From NCBI GenBank assembly GCA_905178155.1, contig CAJINV010000030.1, forward strand, positions 77,984 through 141,983: DNA of 64,000 nt, given 5' to 3'. Below are positions 52,401-64,000 of the stretch, one piece after another. Numbering within the stretch: the first letter of the stretch is position 1; each line of letters begins with the position of its first letter. Made by a program: the position numbers and the translations under genes. The DNA comes from Amoebophrya sp. A120. Its lineage: Eukaryota; Sar; Dinophyceae; Syndiniales; Amoebophryaceae. The notes beneath the pieces were generated by a model. That model worked only from the letters and a program-made list of their open reading frames with translations, made no database searches and had not been told where the DNA came from.

Positions 52401-55400
52401 TCAATCAGTTGCATCTTCTATAGTGCAAGACTTGTACTACAAGAAGTTCTTGCGTAAAAAAAAGCAATTTTTTGTCAACTACATGCCAGATCAACTAGAA
52501 GGATAGATCTGTCACGACGCATCATGCCTGGTGCGATGATCTTCACTACGAGTGTGCGATATTTTTGCAAAGGATACGAGCCGGGAGGGACCAACTCAAG
52601 ATGTATCGGGAAGAGGAGGAGCAGGCGAAGGAAAGGGCGAAAAACCTCTGTAGAAGTGCCGCGTCAAAAAAAGCCGCGGGTGGCCGGAAGACGGCGTCCA
52701 GTACTTGTTCGTTTGATAGATAGTTTCATATTTAAATCAGCTTAAAAATCGTAGAGTTGATTTGCACTGCTGGACCTGATCCTGATAGTACTGTGTATTC
52801 ATTTTTCACTACGCACGATCTTCAATCAATTGTGTTTCTTGCTTGCTACGGGGCGCAGAGACCCCAGACATAGCGGTGACAGTACATGAGGTCATCGTAC
52901 GTAGCAAGTTGTACTTCTTCTACAGAACTCAAGAAAATGCGCCGTATACATCAAAGTACCGAATCAGATACAACAACAAAACCAGGTTACTACGACGACC
53001 GGAAAACCTACCAGTGGGATGCCCCGGTGGACGTGTTTGGGCGCGAGAAAGCGGAGATTCTGGCACAGTACAAAGAAAACGAGAAAGCCAAAACTCGGTC
53101 CGCCGGCGGTCGTGCGGGTGGGAGTGCGGTGGCAAGCGGTTCTGCGTGGAAACTGGATCTCGGCGAGGTCGATTGGATGGCGGCACTGCAGATGTAGTAA
53201 GCGAAAGCTGCTGGAAGTGGTAATGGCGTAGCTGTTATTTTTGGACAAAAGAAGGTCTGTTGCGACGCTCGTGTGAATGAAAGAAACAGAGTCTCTTGAC
53301 GTTTTGTATTTTTTCTCCGTGAAAAAGAGAAAAAGGAAAAGCAGGAGTGCCTTGCTGAATAGAATACTTAAAAACACGAACTGCACATCACAAAATGAAC
53401 AGTCTTTTGTGGGGAATATCTCAACTGAATGAGTTCTGTAAATATCGGCTGGCATCGGTGAATCAAGATCGAGTAGTTGCGCAAGACAAATTTGATCAAA
53501 GAAGAAAAAGATCGCGACCTCCAAGAAACTCACTCGAGGCCAATATGATTCAAGTAGGTTTTCAACCTCGTGCCAATGCTCTCCCTCGGGATCGCTTGTC
53601 TTTTTTTTTAACCGTGACGATATTAACCTTCGTGATTGCATAAAGTCCGAGGAAGTAGTACTGAGGGATCAAGTGCGAGAGGGACATTACATTTTAGGCT
53701 TACTACACGCATGTTTTTTTCATTTTTTCTCAAGCAAGTCTTTTGTAGGAAATTTAATGGAAAAATGAAAATCCCGCGCCGAACGCAGTCACTTAATAAG
53801 GGCGAAGGGAGGACAACGAATATGCTGTTCATTGCCCCTACAACTTGAGGGAAAAGTGGGAAAATTGATTTCGACCTGAATCGATAGTCTTTTGGTTTTA
53901 AAATGTATGTTAGGGCAGCAGACGGCTGTCCGGGCAGCAGTCTGCAGTAGTCTTTCGAGTTGTCTGGGGTCGTTCAGGGCTAAGGCTGCAAGAGCGGAAT
54001 TTTCTACTGTCCTCGCCCTGGTAGTCGTTGTAGTAGGGTATTCAGAAGCAATAGGAAATTGCTCCTGTGCAGACCGTCGTCGTACCGGTACCGAGAGCGC
54101 CGCACAGGTGTACCTGAACCGCTCTCCTAGTTCCACCACGGCATCATCATTTCGTTCCATCGAACTTCTTCGAGGTCAGTCAACGACGCCGACCAACCTA
54201 GCCTCAGTCAACGACGTTACCACTAGGGTATCAGGGCAGGCTATTCCTGCCGCGCGTCGGAGGAGGGAGATGCGCCAAGCCCCGCTCGAACTAATCATCA
54301 TCATTTGAGGTGGGCGGAACACAGTATTTTTGTATATAGTGCGTTCACGACTTATGGCAGATTGATAGTACGTGTACGAGTTGCTATGTTGATGCTCGCA
54401 ACATTTTCTTCTCTTTGTACTTTCGAACAGACTGGTATAATATTCCTCGTCAACGAACCGGTTCAGATTGAGCACCAAAGGTAGTACTTCTATCTTCTTG
54501 CCCGCGGCCTTACTGGGAAGGGGAGTTGGAGTACGCGGACCACAGTTTCCAAGCGCCTCAGCAGGGACAAGAAAGAGGATCTTCCGTCGCGGCCACTTCT
54601 CGTCCAGTCAAGTGGGTTGGTGTGGAGAGAAGTACCAGGGAAGTGACAAGAGGCACTACAAGAATTTTTCGCATTCCTGCACCAGAGAAACACCTTCAGC
54701 AGCGAAAAACTAGTAATGTTTATTTTGCACTCCATATTTTAATTTTAGTTTTTCAAACTTGTGATTGGTCCTTGGTTTTGCTGTGTATCCCTAGGTAGTG
54801 ATTCGTGCAAAAGCTAAAGCTAAATTCACATAAAACCACACACTACAGGGCGATCAACCGCAACGAACCCAGCGAAGCCAGCATCAGCCGGTAGTAGTAT
54901 GGACGAAGTGAAGATGGTGATGCTTTGCAAAGTGCTGCGCGTCTTCATGTTGCCGGACGCCAAGGAACTGCGCCAGAAAGTCGTCAGCAAACCCTTCAAC
55001 TTGAGCACCCAAGTTACTTTTATCTTCTTGCCGGCACAGGAGGTTTAGTTTAGAACAGCACCAGTAGCCTGCCTTTCCCTGTGGCAGTTCCGGCAGCAGC
55101 AGTGTCACTGTGGCGGTACGGAGGCAGGAAAGGCATCTTCTAGCGGCACTACCTAGAAGAAACACTACAACGTGCCGAAAGTGGACTACATCACTGTGGA
55201 GTGACGGCAATTAACCGTATTCCCCTTGCTCGTTCAACATCTACCACCTCTGCCCACCACTCTCTGGGACACGGCAGCAGAAGGATCACACGCTTCATCA
55301 TCGATAGAGTCCTAGTGCTGGCCTATTGTGACAAAAAAAACCTGAACAACGGACACGGAGACCGAAACTACGGGAACACTTTGCGCGCCGGCGTGGATCC

Positions 55401-58400
55401 CATCTAGAGTCTCTTGAAGGAGAACAACCAGACCACCTCCTTTGAGTAACCGCAAAACCAAAAGCAGTGGGCGAAGATGCTGAACATCAACATCCGCGCT
55501 GGGGAATTCCAGGACCTGTACGAGTATGCATCGCAAAAGTATCGTGCTCGTACTCGTACACTTTGCAGCACAGCATGACACCATTGTTGAAATTGGTTTC
55601 TTATTCTTACGCTTCCCTCATTCAGCATGACAAATAAGTACATTTTTACTTTCTTTCTCCTTCTGGAAAAAATTGTATCAAATGTTATTTGTACCAGTAC
55701 GATAGGATACTTTTGCAATGTATAATGAGCAGCTAGAAGAGAAGTATCCGCCGAAGCGCGCCAAGGAGAACTTGAACGCGCTCGTGGTGCATTCCGCCAT
55801 GGCGTGTTTCGAGAAGAAACAAAAAGAGAGCCCGCCGGCGCCCGTCTTGATGACGCAGCAGCCCGGACAACAACCTGCCCACGCTGGTCCGTCGACACTC
55901 GGCCTTGAGTCGTCCGGTGCTCCGGCGGAGGCGATGAACATGATTCCCCTCTCGGCGTCGAGCGGCACTACGCCCGCCGCAGCGGCCCCAGCAGCTGCGG
56001 CACCAGCAGCGGCCACTTTGTCCGTACCTGAATCTGGCACCAGCAGCGGCCGCGCGGAAAATGGCAATGTTAGCGTTCCCGCTGCGAAAGCAAGCGCCGT
56101 GGCAGGTACCGCTAGCGCCGTTGTGGCAAGAAGCACCTCCGCGCTTGATGTTCATCCGGGCGACAGCGTAGCGAATCCTTCATCGACGTCAGGACCTGCT
56201 GCTTCGACTGCGCCTGTCGTTGCAGAAACTGCCCCGTCCACAAGTGCAGCTATTATGCATCGCAAATATTATATCATCTGGGTGTGGAAGTCGTGTTGCA
56301 ACTTGTAATGCTGCTTTTTGATTCACATTCGAAAAAAATCTGTACATATTGCCTGAGCAGCAAACGAACTTTAGTTTTTCTTGCTACGCGGACAGGGCAT
56401 TTGATTTCACACTGGATAGGCATCAAACAGGACTGAGAAAATCTGTGATGCTAGGGCGCACATCAGAAACATTGTAAGTTACAGTCATGCAAAATGTGAA
56501 TGACCACGAGCGTTACATTTTTTCACACCCGGACATAGTTGCATTTGATAATTATTGAGAAAAGGACCAATCGCCGTGTCGCGGACGGATATCCTATGCA
56601 AAATCATCGTACTCGTAGTTGTAATTGCATTTATGCCTTACAAAGCCCTTTCTCAAGCTGAAAGTGAAACAGAAACTCAATCCGCCTGACAAATTTCGTC
56701 GCGTTGCTGAGCTACAACTTTGTTGTCTTGCAATAGCAATACGACGAGAACGAGTGCGATAATTTTGTACTTGATAACGGAACTGAAACTGCAAGAGAGG
56801 CGGGAGCTTCGAGTTCTTCGGAAAGCCACTCTTCCGCAACCATGGTCGTGAATTCGGGAGCCGGCAGCAGCACCACGCCTTTGGTGTCCGCTCCAACAGT
56901 TTTCTCGCCACCCGAAGCTGCCACTGACACTTCTGTGGGTGTGCCGGGGCTGGCGACCAACAACGACGAATATTTAACAACTACTGCAGCAACATCAAGT
57001 GGAGAACAACAAGCTTCAGAAGTCGCAGGGCCAGGCGTTGCCGCATCGTCCAACTTAACCGCGAGTAGCTCTGGTAGCGTGCCAGCCGGAGAACAAGTAG
57101 ATGCCGCTGTTTCCTTGCAGACGATCCGTCCACCTCCTGGGGCGCCAGTTACACAAGTACGACTACAACTACTACCTCTACCTCCTCAATCCACTGTCAG
57201 AAACACGGCTTGGCGTCCGTTTCCAGTGCCCGTTCCAGACGAAATCGGCCGAGCTATCTACAAGTTCTTACCGGAGCCCCCGGTTTTTACGCAGGTTGAC
57301 AAGTTGCTGCGGAATGACGTGATTCTAGGACTGCAAGTCACGGACGGGATGAGGACGTGGTACCCGAAAGTCAAGTCGTACAAGGAGGGCCTCGATCCGT
57401 TCATTGTCGACTTTGCTGACGATGTACCTGTGCGTTTGTCCTTTTTGCAACACGATTTTGTTAACGGCCAACCTGCATCCAAGTTGTGCTTGCGGTTCAA
57501 GATTCATGCTCATGGCGATGGGTATTACATTTATCTGCAAGAGTTCGCACATTGGACCGACTTGCAGGGCGGCTTCATGCTGAAATTCAAGTCCATTCGT
57601 CACGCCGGTACGGTCGTCAAATTGATCGTCCGCTTCACGCCCGACGATGTTGACAAGGACGATGTTGACAAGAACAATTTCTACGATCACCACCCTGTGA
57701 ATCTGGTTACCGAAATTGCGAAATACGGCTGCGACGGGATTGCGGAGGTGACAAAGCACCTTCCCGGCGTAGAACGTGTCTACGACGGTCGCCGATCGAC
57801 GCTTACGATTGAGCGGTACCACATGGACTTCAAGGAGGCCTTCCCAGGGTATCACCGACGGCGCACACAGCGGATGCTTGACGCAGCAAAAATTCCGATG
57901 CGATCGCAAGAGACGGACAACACCATTTCGCCAGAGCTGGTTGAGTCGGACGAGACAAATGCGCTACTAGCAGCACGCTTTCAGCCTTTTGCACATGATT
58001 TGGCGAACGCCGAACCGGGTTTCCCGAAGACGTTCGGAGACTCCAAAGCCAAAGTGCCCACAAACACTTTCAGGCTTTTTCCGAGAGTGGATCGCAGGTC
58101 TGCAGAAGTCCTGTTCCAGACCGGTGTCGTATCCGACGTGATTCCCATCAAGCTAGCGCAGTCCTTGGCGAGTACAGAGCCAGCTCTGCTAAGCAGCGTG
58201 TCATTTCATTTCCGACCGAACCCGCTTTCCGCCAACGAGGATTACGGAAAAGAAGGAGTAGTAGCGGAAACGGGAATGAGAATCATCCCCAGAGCAGATC
58301 CGTACTTCTTCCTCCATGGCTGCGATGGCAGTCTCGCCGTCGCCTTTCCGGAAATTGGATTTACCCAGGCGTCCTTCACCGATCTTTCTGAGATAGAGTC

Positions 58401-61400
58401 CCTGAAGTACTGTTACGTCGGGGGCCGACGACGGCTCAATCTTGTCGGGAAAAAGTACGACACGAGAGGTGCCACCTCCGCTCGCTGGAGCTATCGCGAC
58501 AATCGCTCTAAAAGGCGGGATCGTCGCTTTTCGAGACCTCCGACAGCACTCATTTTCAGGACAGAGGATGGTGTCGAGCCTGCACTGTCCCTCTTCGTGC
58601 GCGTCCAGGATGAAAAGTTGTGCAACATCACTCTGTACTCCCCGCCGCTCCCGAAAAAGGGGAAAAAGCTCGCAGTGAAGATGTTGTCAACACTGTGCAC
58701 CAACCACGGCGGGACGAGTTCCACCGCAACTGGCCCCTGCTCCAAACAGAAACTGCAATGCATAGCCGCGTTGTACGTGCTCGATGTCGGCGCGCAGTTT
58801 TGGGATCGCGAGAAGCAAGTAGTCACCCTGCCGACGTATGCTAGGTTTGCGTCCTTTGGGTCAAAAGAGGAGCTGGTGTACGCGTTGCGGGCCGTCCTAG
58901 GCGTCAACAAAGGGCTCGAAGGGTACCAAGAGCGTTTCAACTTAGGCAGCTTCAAGAGTGCCAAATTCCTCGCCGAGGGGGGAAGCGAATTGAGCCCAGC
59001 CGACAGGGAGCGACAACCCGAAAACTATACGGAAGCCCTCCGCCTGCGGCGCGGCGACGAGCTAGCGGTTCTTGGCGTTTGCGGAACGAAGGAGGAAGTG
59101 GAAAAGAAGTACGGGCCGCTGCGGGAATGGGACCTGGGACACTGCACCGACCTCTCCTGCCTGTACATGTGGACGCTGCTCGACCCGATGTACGACGTGT
59201 TCGCGCAGAACGACATGGATTATCCCGCAGTGAGATTTCGCCCTCTGTTAGAAGAATGTACTGCATGTCCTACATTCTCAACGAAAGACTGATCGTTATT
59301 TACGATATGTTTTGTAAGGTATGTGAAGACTGTATTGCAAGTGAGTAGAGCACCAGGACCAGGAACAGCAGAGCAAGATGATACAACAAAGCACATTTCA
59401 TCCCGAAGAGCAGCAGCTGCTGCGAGTCCCGAAGCGTGTATTTGTAATGCTGCTCATCTTCCTTCCAGCTTTTGTCGGACATCCTCAGGACAGAAAAGAC
59501 GACTTTGTTGAAGGCGATGTTTCTCTCTTGTTTGATGATTGGAATTTAGGAGTACTGCATGCCCAATCGCCAGGGAGGCTGTACGTGTGGGCGCCGATAT
59601 GCTTCATGTCGTATGACAAGAATCCGGACATCTCCTGCTGGAACACGTCGAAGGTGACAAACATGTACCGCTGCTTCTGGAATTGGGACGATTTCAATCA
59701 ACCCTTGACGGCTACGCAAGAGGACGAAAGTGTCGTCACGATGACGACGGTCATCATCGCTGGGTCATGCAAGAAGAAGAAAATATCTTCTGTCATAGTC
59801 ATCTTTTTTTGTCCCAGTCTTCAATTGCTCTCTTTGTATACGTAAGACCATCAAGCGACTTGTTCTTCACATGGTTTTTTAGAAGTATGGTTTTTTAGAA
59901 GTGCCAAAGAAGATGGGTTCAACGGAAAAATTTCTGCAGATGATGATGATGATGATGATGATAATGATGACGACGATTTTCGACAGCATAATCTGGTGGG
60001 ACACCAGCTCTGTAACCAGCATGAACGAGATGTTCTATGGCGCAATCAAGTTCGATCAGCCGTTGGGCCACTTTGACCTCAGTAACTTGGGCAGTTTGTT
60101 CGCCGAATCCGCGAGCCCTTGCCCCGCCGTGGGGCACTACAACGACGGCGGTTTGCAGGACATGCTTCGTGGTGCAGCGAATTTCAAGCAGTGGGAATCC
60201 TTGCGTTCGTGGAGCCCGGACGCGAACAAACTCGGCCAACAAATTCCCGTCGAACCCGAAGCACGGTGTTCGTTTTTGTTCGATCTCGTCAACAAGGAGA
60301 AGAACGCCGTTGAGAAGATGGGCTGCGGCGCCTACCTCATGCAAAGGGTACCCGTTGACTTGCTGTAAACGCCGTCCTCAACGTGGTCACGTTTTCCTGT
60401 GCAGAGGATTTCACGAGAGAAAAAGTGTGAAGAAAAACCAACAGCAGAATGTACCACGTTCAATTGCGCTTCTCAGAACCAGAGCTCCCACCTCAACCTC
60501 CATGTGAAGCTTCACTCAGATCATGCTTGTTCAGCCCGTCCGACTCCGACGATTTTTTTCATCGAAGAAACGGGTCAAATAAAAGAGTCGTCCATGTTTT
60601 ACCTTGTGCCAGCATTCCTGATGGAGTCTCGGCCGAAAGAATTTCCCGGTAGACTTCAACTTTTTATATCAGATGCGAATATATATGGGTCTGGAAACTT
60701 GTGATGCTAAAGTGTGGATGACAGGGGAAACATTTCCGAAACCGAATGCAGCCAAGCATGACAATTCTCCAGAACCCTTTCGCATGCGACGCTGCGTTTT
60801 TCATTTTCTATGACAAGAGAGGCTGAAAATTTCCTTCGTCATGCAATACAGATTTCAGATTCAGAGGAATGCAAAGCCAGCATCACAAGTTCGAACTTTC
60901 CAGGCCCAGACATCGTTGCGATGAGTAGACTTTTTTGCATATGTTGCAGTTGCCCTTTCCATCCTGATGCAACCTCAATGTTAATCCAACGGCACGTTGT
61001 CTTATTATTGAAAAAATTATATCATTCTTATTGGCCACGATAATATACACCGGTAATTAAAGGTAGAAATCAAAAACCATTGGAATTACAGGTGAGGTGG
61101 AGTTCCGTTGAATAAATTCTTATATCTGTTGCGAGAAAAAGTGCGACCCACTGTTGTGTTGGAAAAACCTGACATCCGGTCCTGCACTTCTTGTCCGTAG
61201 TACGGAGGTCCGCACTCATTCTGGAAGTCAATGAGTAGAGGTAGTTGTGATCGGGGGAGCTTCGCCTGCGGCAAAACCAGCTCCTCGTGGCGCACCACGG
61301 AAATAGTTTCCAAAATCTGGCTGAATGCAGCAGCACGGAATAAATTTGTATACACGTGTCTCGAACAAAAGCGGCATTCGAATTGTAATTTTTCAAACGA

Positions 61401-64000
61401 AAGATCAAGACGGCACTGAAAGAAAATGTTTAAGCCAGCAACGATAATATAGAGAGTTTCGATTCCGTTTCCGACGACAACGCAGACTCAGCTCGTGCTG
61501 TTTTACCAGACTCCAATTTTTGTTCGCATGCATGCATGCCAGATCTTTTTTTTTGCGGGAGCGGAAAAGCAAAAACTTTAAAAAGCATAACAAAGAGCGA
61601 AAAACAAGAAACCAAAAAGATCTCGCGAGTGTAAAAGCCTTGCCTGATGATCAAAATATATTTTAGTGCTTACGTTTCCATATTTCGTTTGTATGTTTCA
61701 GCCACAACCTCGTGATTGAGCTTGAGCAACTAGATCCGCACTTATAGTGACCGTATCAGTATTCGTAGATATCTTTGGAAGCCTTTCCCTTTGATCTCAG
61801 GTCTCTTTGATTGCTTCATTCCAAACAAATTGTCTCCTGTACTCGGGCCAAGATCCTCATGATCTCGTTAGGACGTATAGCTGGGCCGTGAAAGTTCGTT
61901 AATGCCAGCCTCTGCCCGCCACTCTCTCTGTGGGACACGGCAGCAGAAGGATCACACGCTTCATCATCGATAGAGTCCTAGTGCTGCTGGCCTACTGCGA
62001 ACAAAAAATCCTGAACGACGGGAACCCAAACTACGAGAACACTTTGCGCGCCGGCGTGGATCCCATCTAGAGTCTTTTGAACGCGAACAAACCAAAAGCA
62101 GTGAGCGAATATGTTGAATGTCTACATTCGCGCTGGGTCGTCACGGTCTAGCAGTCGGTAACGCCATACAACAGCAGCTCTACGTCGAAGAACACTTCGC
62201 TGCCCTGGGTGGCTTCGACCATCGGTTGCGCGAGATTGGGAATTGCAGCGTAGTCTTCCTCGATGACTGCCAATCTTCGAATGCTGTAAACACGTTTGAG
62301 CCGGCGCCGGCCCAGATCACGTTAAAATCTTACCGCAGCAGTCTTCGCATCTTCGGTCAAAATGGAGGATGAATTTCTGCCGCATTCTTCATGTTCATCT
62401 GCAAGGCACTATAACCTCTTCGCACCCCGTGTCCGAGACAGTCGAGCTTTCCGAAAAATGCGCAAGATGCAGAATCGGGTCTCGCAGCATCCTCGTCCAT
62501 TCCGAACCTCCTATGGATATGGAATGTAAATAAATGAAGAGATTGGAAGAATGCATAGCTTTGTCATGCATCTCGCGGACCACAACCACCACACACATGA
62601 GCAGGAATGCACACAGAACCATGACAGATTTTGCGATACCTTCCTCAACCACATGCCTATCCTGCATGAGACATCCACCTTTTTCCTAGCAAAAGGCGGG
62701 CAGCTTTTTTTGGCGTACACGCAATACAGATTAATTGATCTGGGACCAGGGTTATTAAAAGAGCTTAAGGCAAGACTACAACAGATTTTTTTTATTTTTT
62801 GTGGTTGGGCGTAGCGGGCGGGCCTCCCCTACAAACACAGATCCGGCTAGAATTGGATCCCGGTTGTATTGTGCATGTCCCTGCAATTGAAGGGCGGAAG
62901 GCTCATAGCATACCACACCCTACCGCTACCACCGAGACTTGCATGACAAGCTGCAATCTTCCAGGCTCAGACATATTTGCAAGCTATAATGGGCGCGACT
63001 TCACGACAGATGAGGACAATGTGATGATCTCTCGAAGTTTTTTCGATTCCGTCCTGGGCCCGCTCCTCCGGGCCCTCGCCTCCACAGAATCGCAGCGAGT
63101 AGAAACTTTCGAGAAGCTCGGCATTGCAGCGCAGGAACACATGATCAGAAAGCGAGGAGTAATTAAAAAACAGCAGCAAAACAACCAGGACAATAAGGCG
63201 GATGACGAGGATAGCAAGGTCGCTGCACAGCAGCTCCTAATTGAAGAACACTTCGCTGACCTGTTCGGGTTCGGCCATAGTTTGGACGAGATTGCGAAGT
63301 GCGGCAGCGACGTGATGCTTTGCAAAGGACTGCATGTCTTCATGCTGCCGGACGTCAAGGAAGTGCGCGAGAAAATCCAGCAGCAAGCCGCCAGCCTGGG
63401 GTCTCCCTTCGTCGATGGGGAGCACAATACCGACCACGAGCACGCTGCTGCCGTGCTGGCAAGACTCGGCGAAGTGCGTGATTTGTACGACCTCATCGAA
63501 GACTTTGGAAATTTGGCGGTCGACCTCAAGATTTACCAGGAGTGTTTGGAGGACCAACTCGAGGAAATGGAGGGCTTCGACGACCCTGAGGGTTTGGAGC
63601 CGCCGTGGAGTGGCCAGGGGAGGCCTCGCAGACAGGAATCTTTGGCGGACATCAGACATTGGACCCGTCTTGGGCTTCGTTCACTACCGGAGAAGGCCCC
63701 CACCGCCTCCTTGTTGCCAGCAGAAGCCTCGCAGCGTGAAGTTTCTCGGAACCGCAAACTGCTCAGTCCATTGGGAGTCGAGTCCATTCCTTTGATCGCG
63801 TTCAACGTCGTAGACCTCGCCGACAACACGATTGCGGAGGGCAGGGCAGACATAGCAGCAAAGCACTTGGCGCATAAAAAACAGCAGGACATAAAGATGT
63901 TTTTCGATCTGCTGCGAAAATGCAACGAGCGGAGGAACGACACGGATGCATTTCACATCAGCGGCTTCGGACCAGAGTGTCCGCTTGTTGGCATGCTCCC

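Overview
This window looks like nuclear DNA of an alveolate, most probably a syndinean dinoflagellate of the Amoebophrya type. The organism is an inference. It rests on: (1) every well-supported gene lies on the plus strand, as in unidirectional dinoflagellate gene arrays; (2) coding exons are GC-rich while spacers are AT-rich; (3) genes are interrupted by many short elements with terminal inverted repeats (TIRs) that behave as introns. Such introner elements with non-canonical splice sites are known from Amoebophrya.

Layout. 1-4060: minisatellites, mostly built from palindromic units. 4061-8296: AT-rich spacer with one stray introner. 8297-9327: three-exon nucleotide pyrophosphohydrolase (PRA-PH/MazG-like). 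9328-12292: spacer with a CA microsatellite. 12293-21948: very large NRPS-like gene (adenylation domain, membrane segments, Trp-rich coiled coil, carrier-like domain, start of a condensation-like domain). 22197-25420: zinc-knuckle exons that may belong to the same transcript. 29334-30257: Mpv17/PMP22-family protein. 30930-32350: a GC-rich island of unknown origin. 32757-42222: multi-exon gene ending in an alpha/beta hydrolase, with a 23-bp minisatellite in one intron. 42980-43447: intron-free dUTPase. 44888-53197: a gene with 19 inferred exons, 15 of its 18 introns being TIR elements. 55477-59292: 1038-residue unknown protein. 59378-60368: BspA/DUF285-repeat secreted or surface protein. 62458-64000: unknown gene running off the window, with broken partial copies upstream.

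Main discovery. One rule, worked out by hand, explains about two dozen interruptions. Each element starts with TAT (or TAC/TAG), ends with ATA (or TA), carries TIRs and is flanked by a target duplication of about 5 bp, identical in ten cases. Removing the element plus one duplication copy restores the reading frame. For the 44.9-53.2 kb gene this gives exactly 4476 nt (1491 aa) across 19 exons. In the adenylation protein it restores the conserved A8 motif without a gap, and in the DUF285 protein it restores the repeat consensus. Several sites offer no GT or AG at any allowed boundary. At least four families with unrelated internal sequence (A, B, C, D; possibly E) share these ends and the duplication length, suggesting one insertion machinery spreading different non-autonomous elements into exons.
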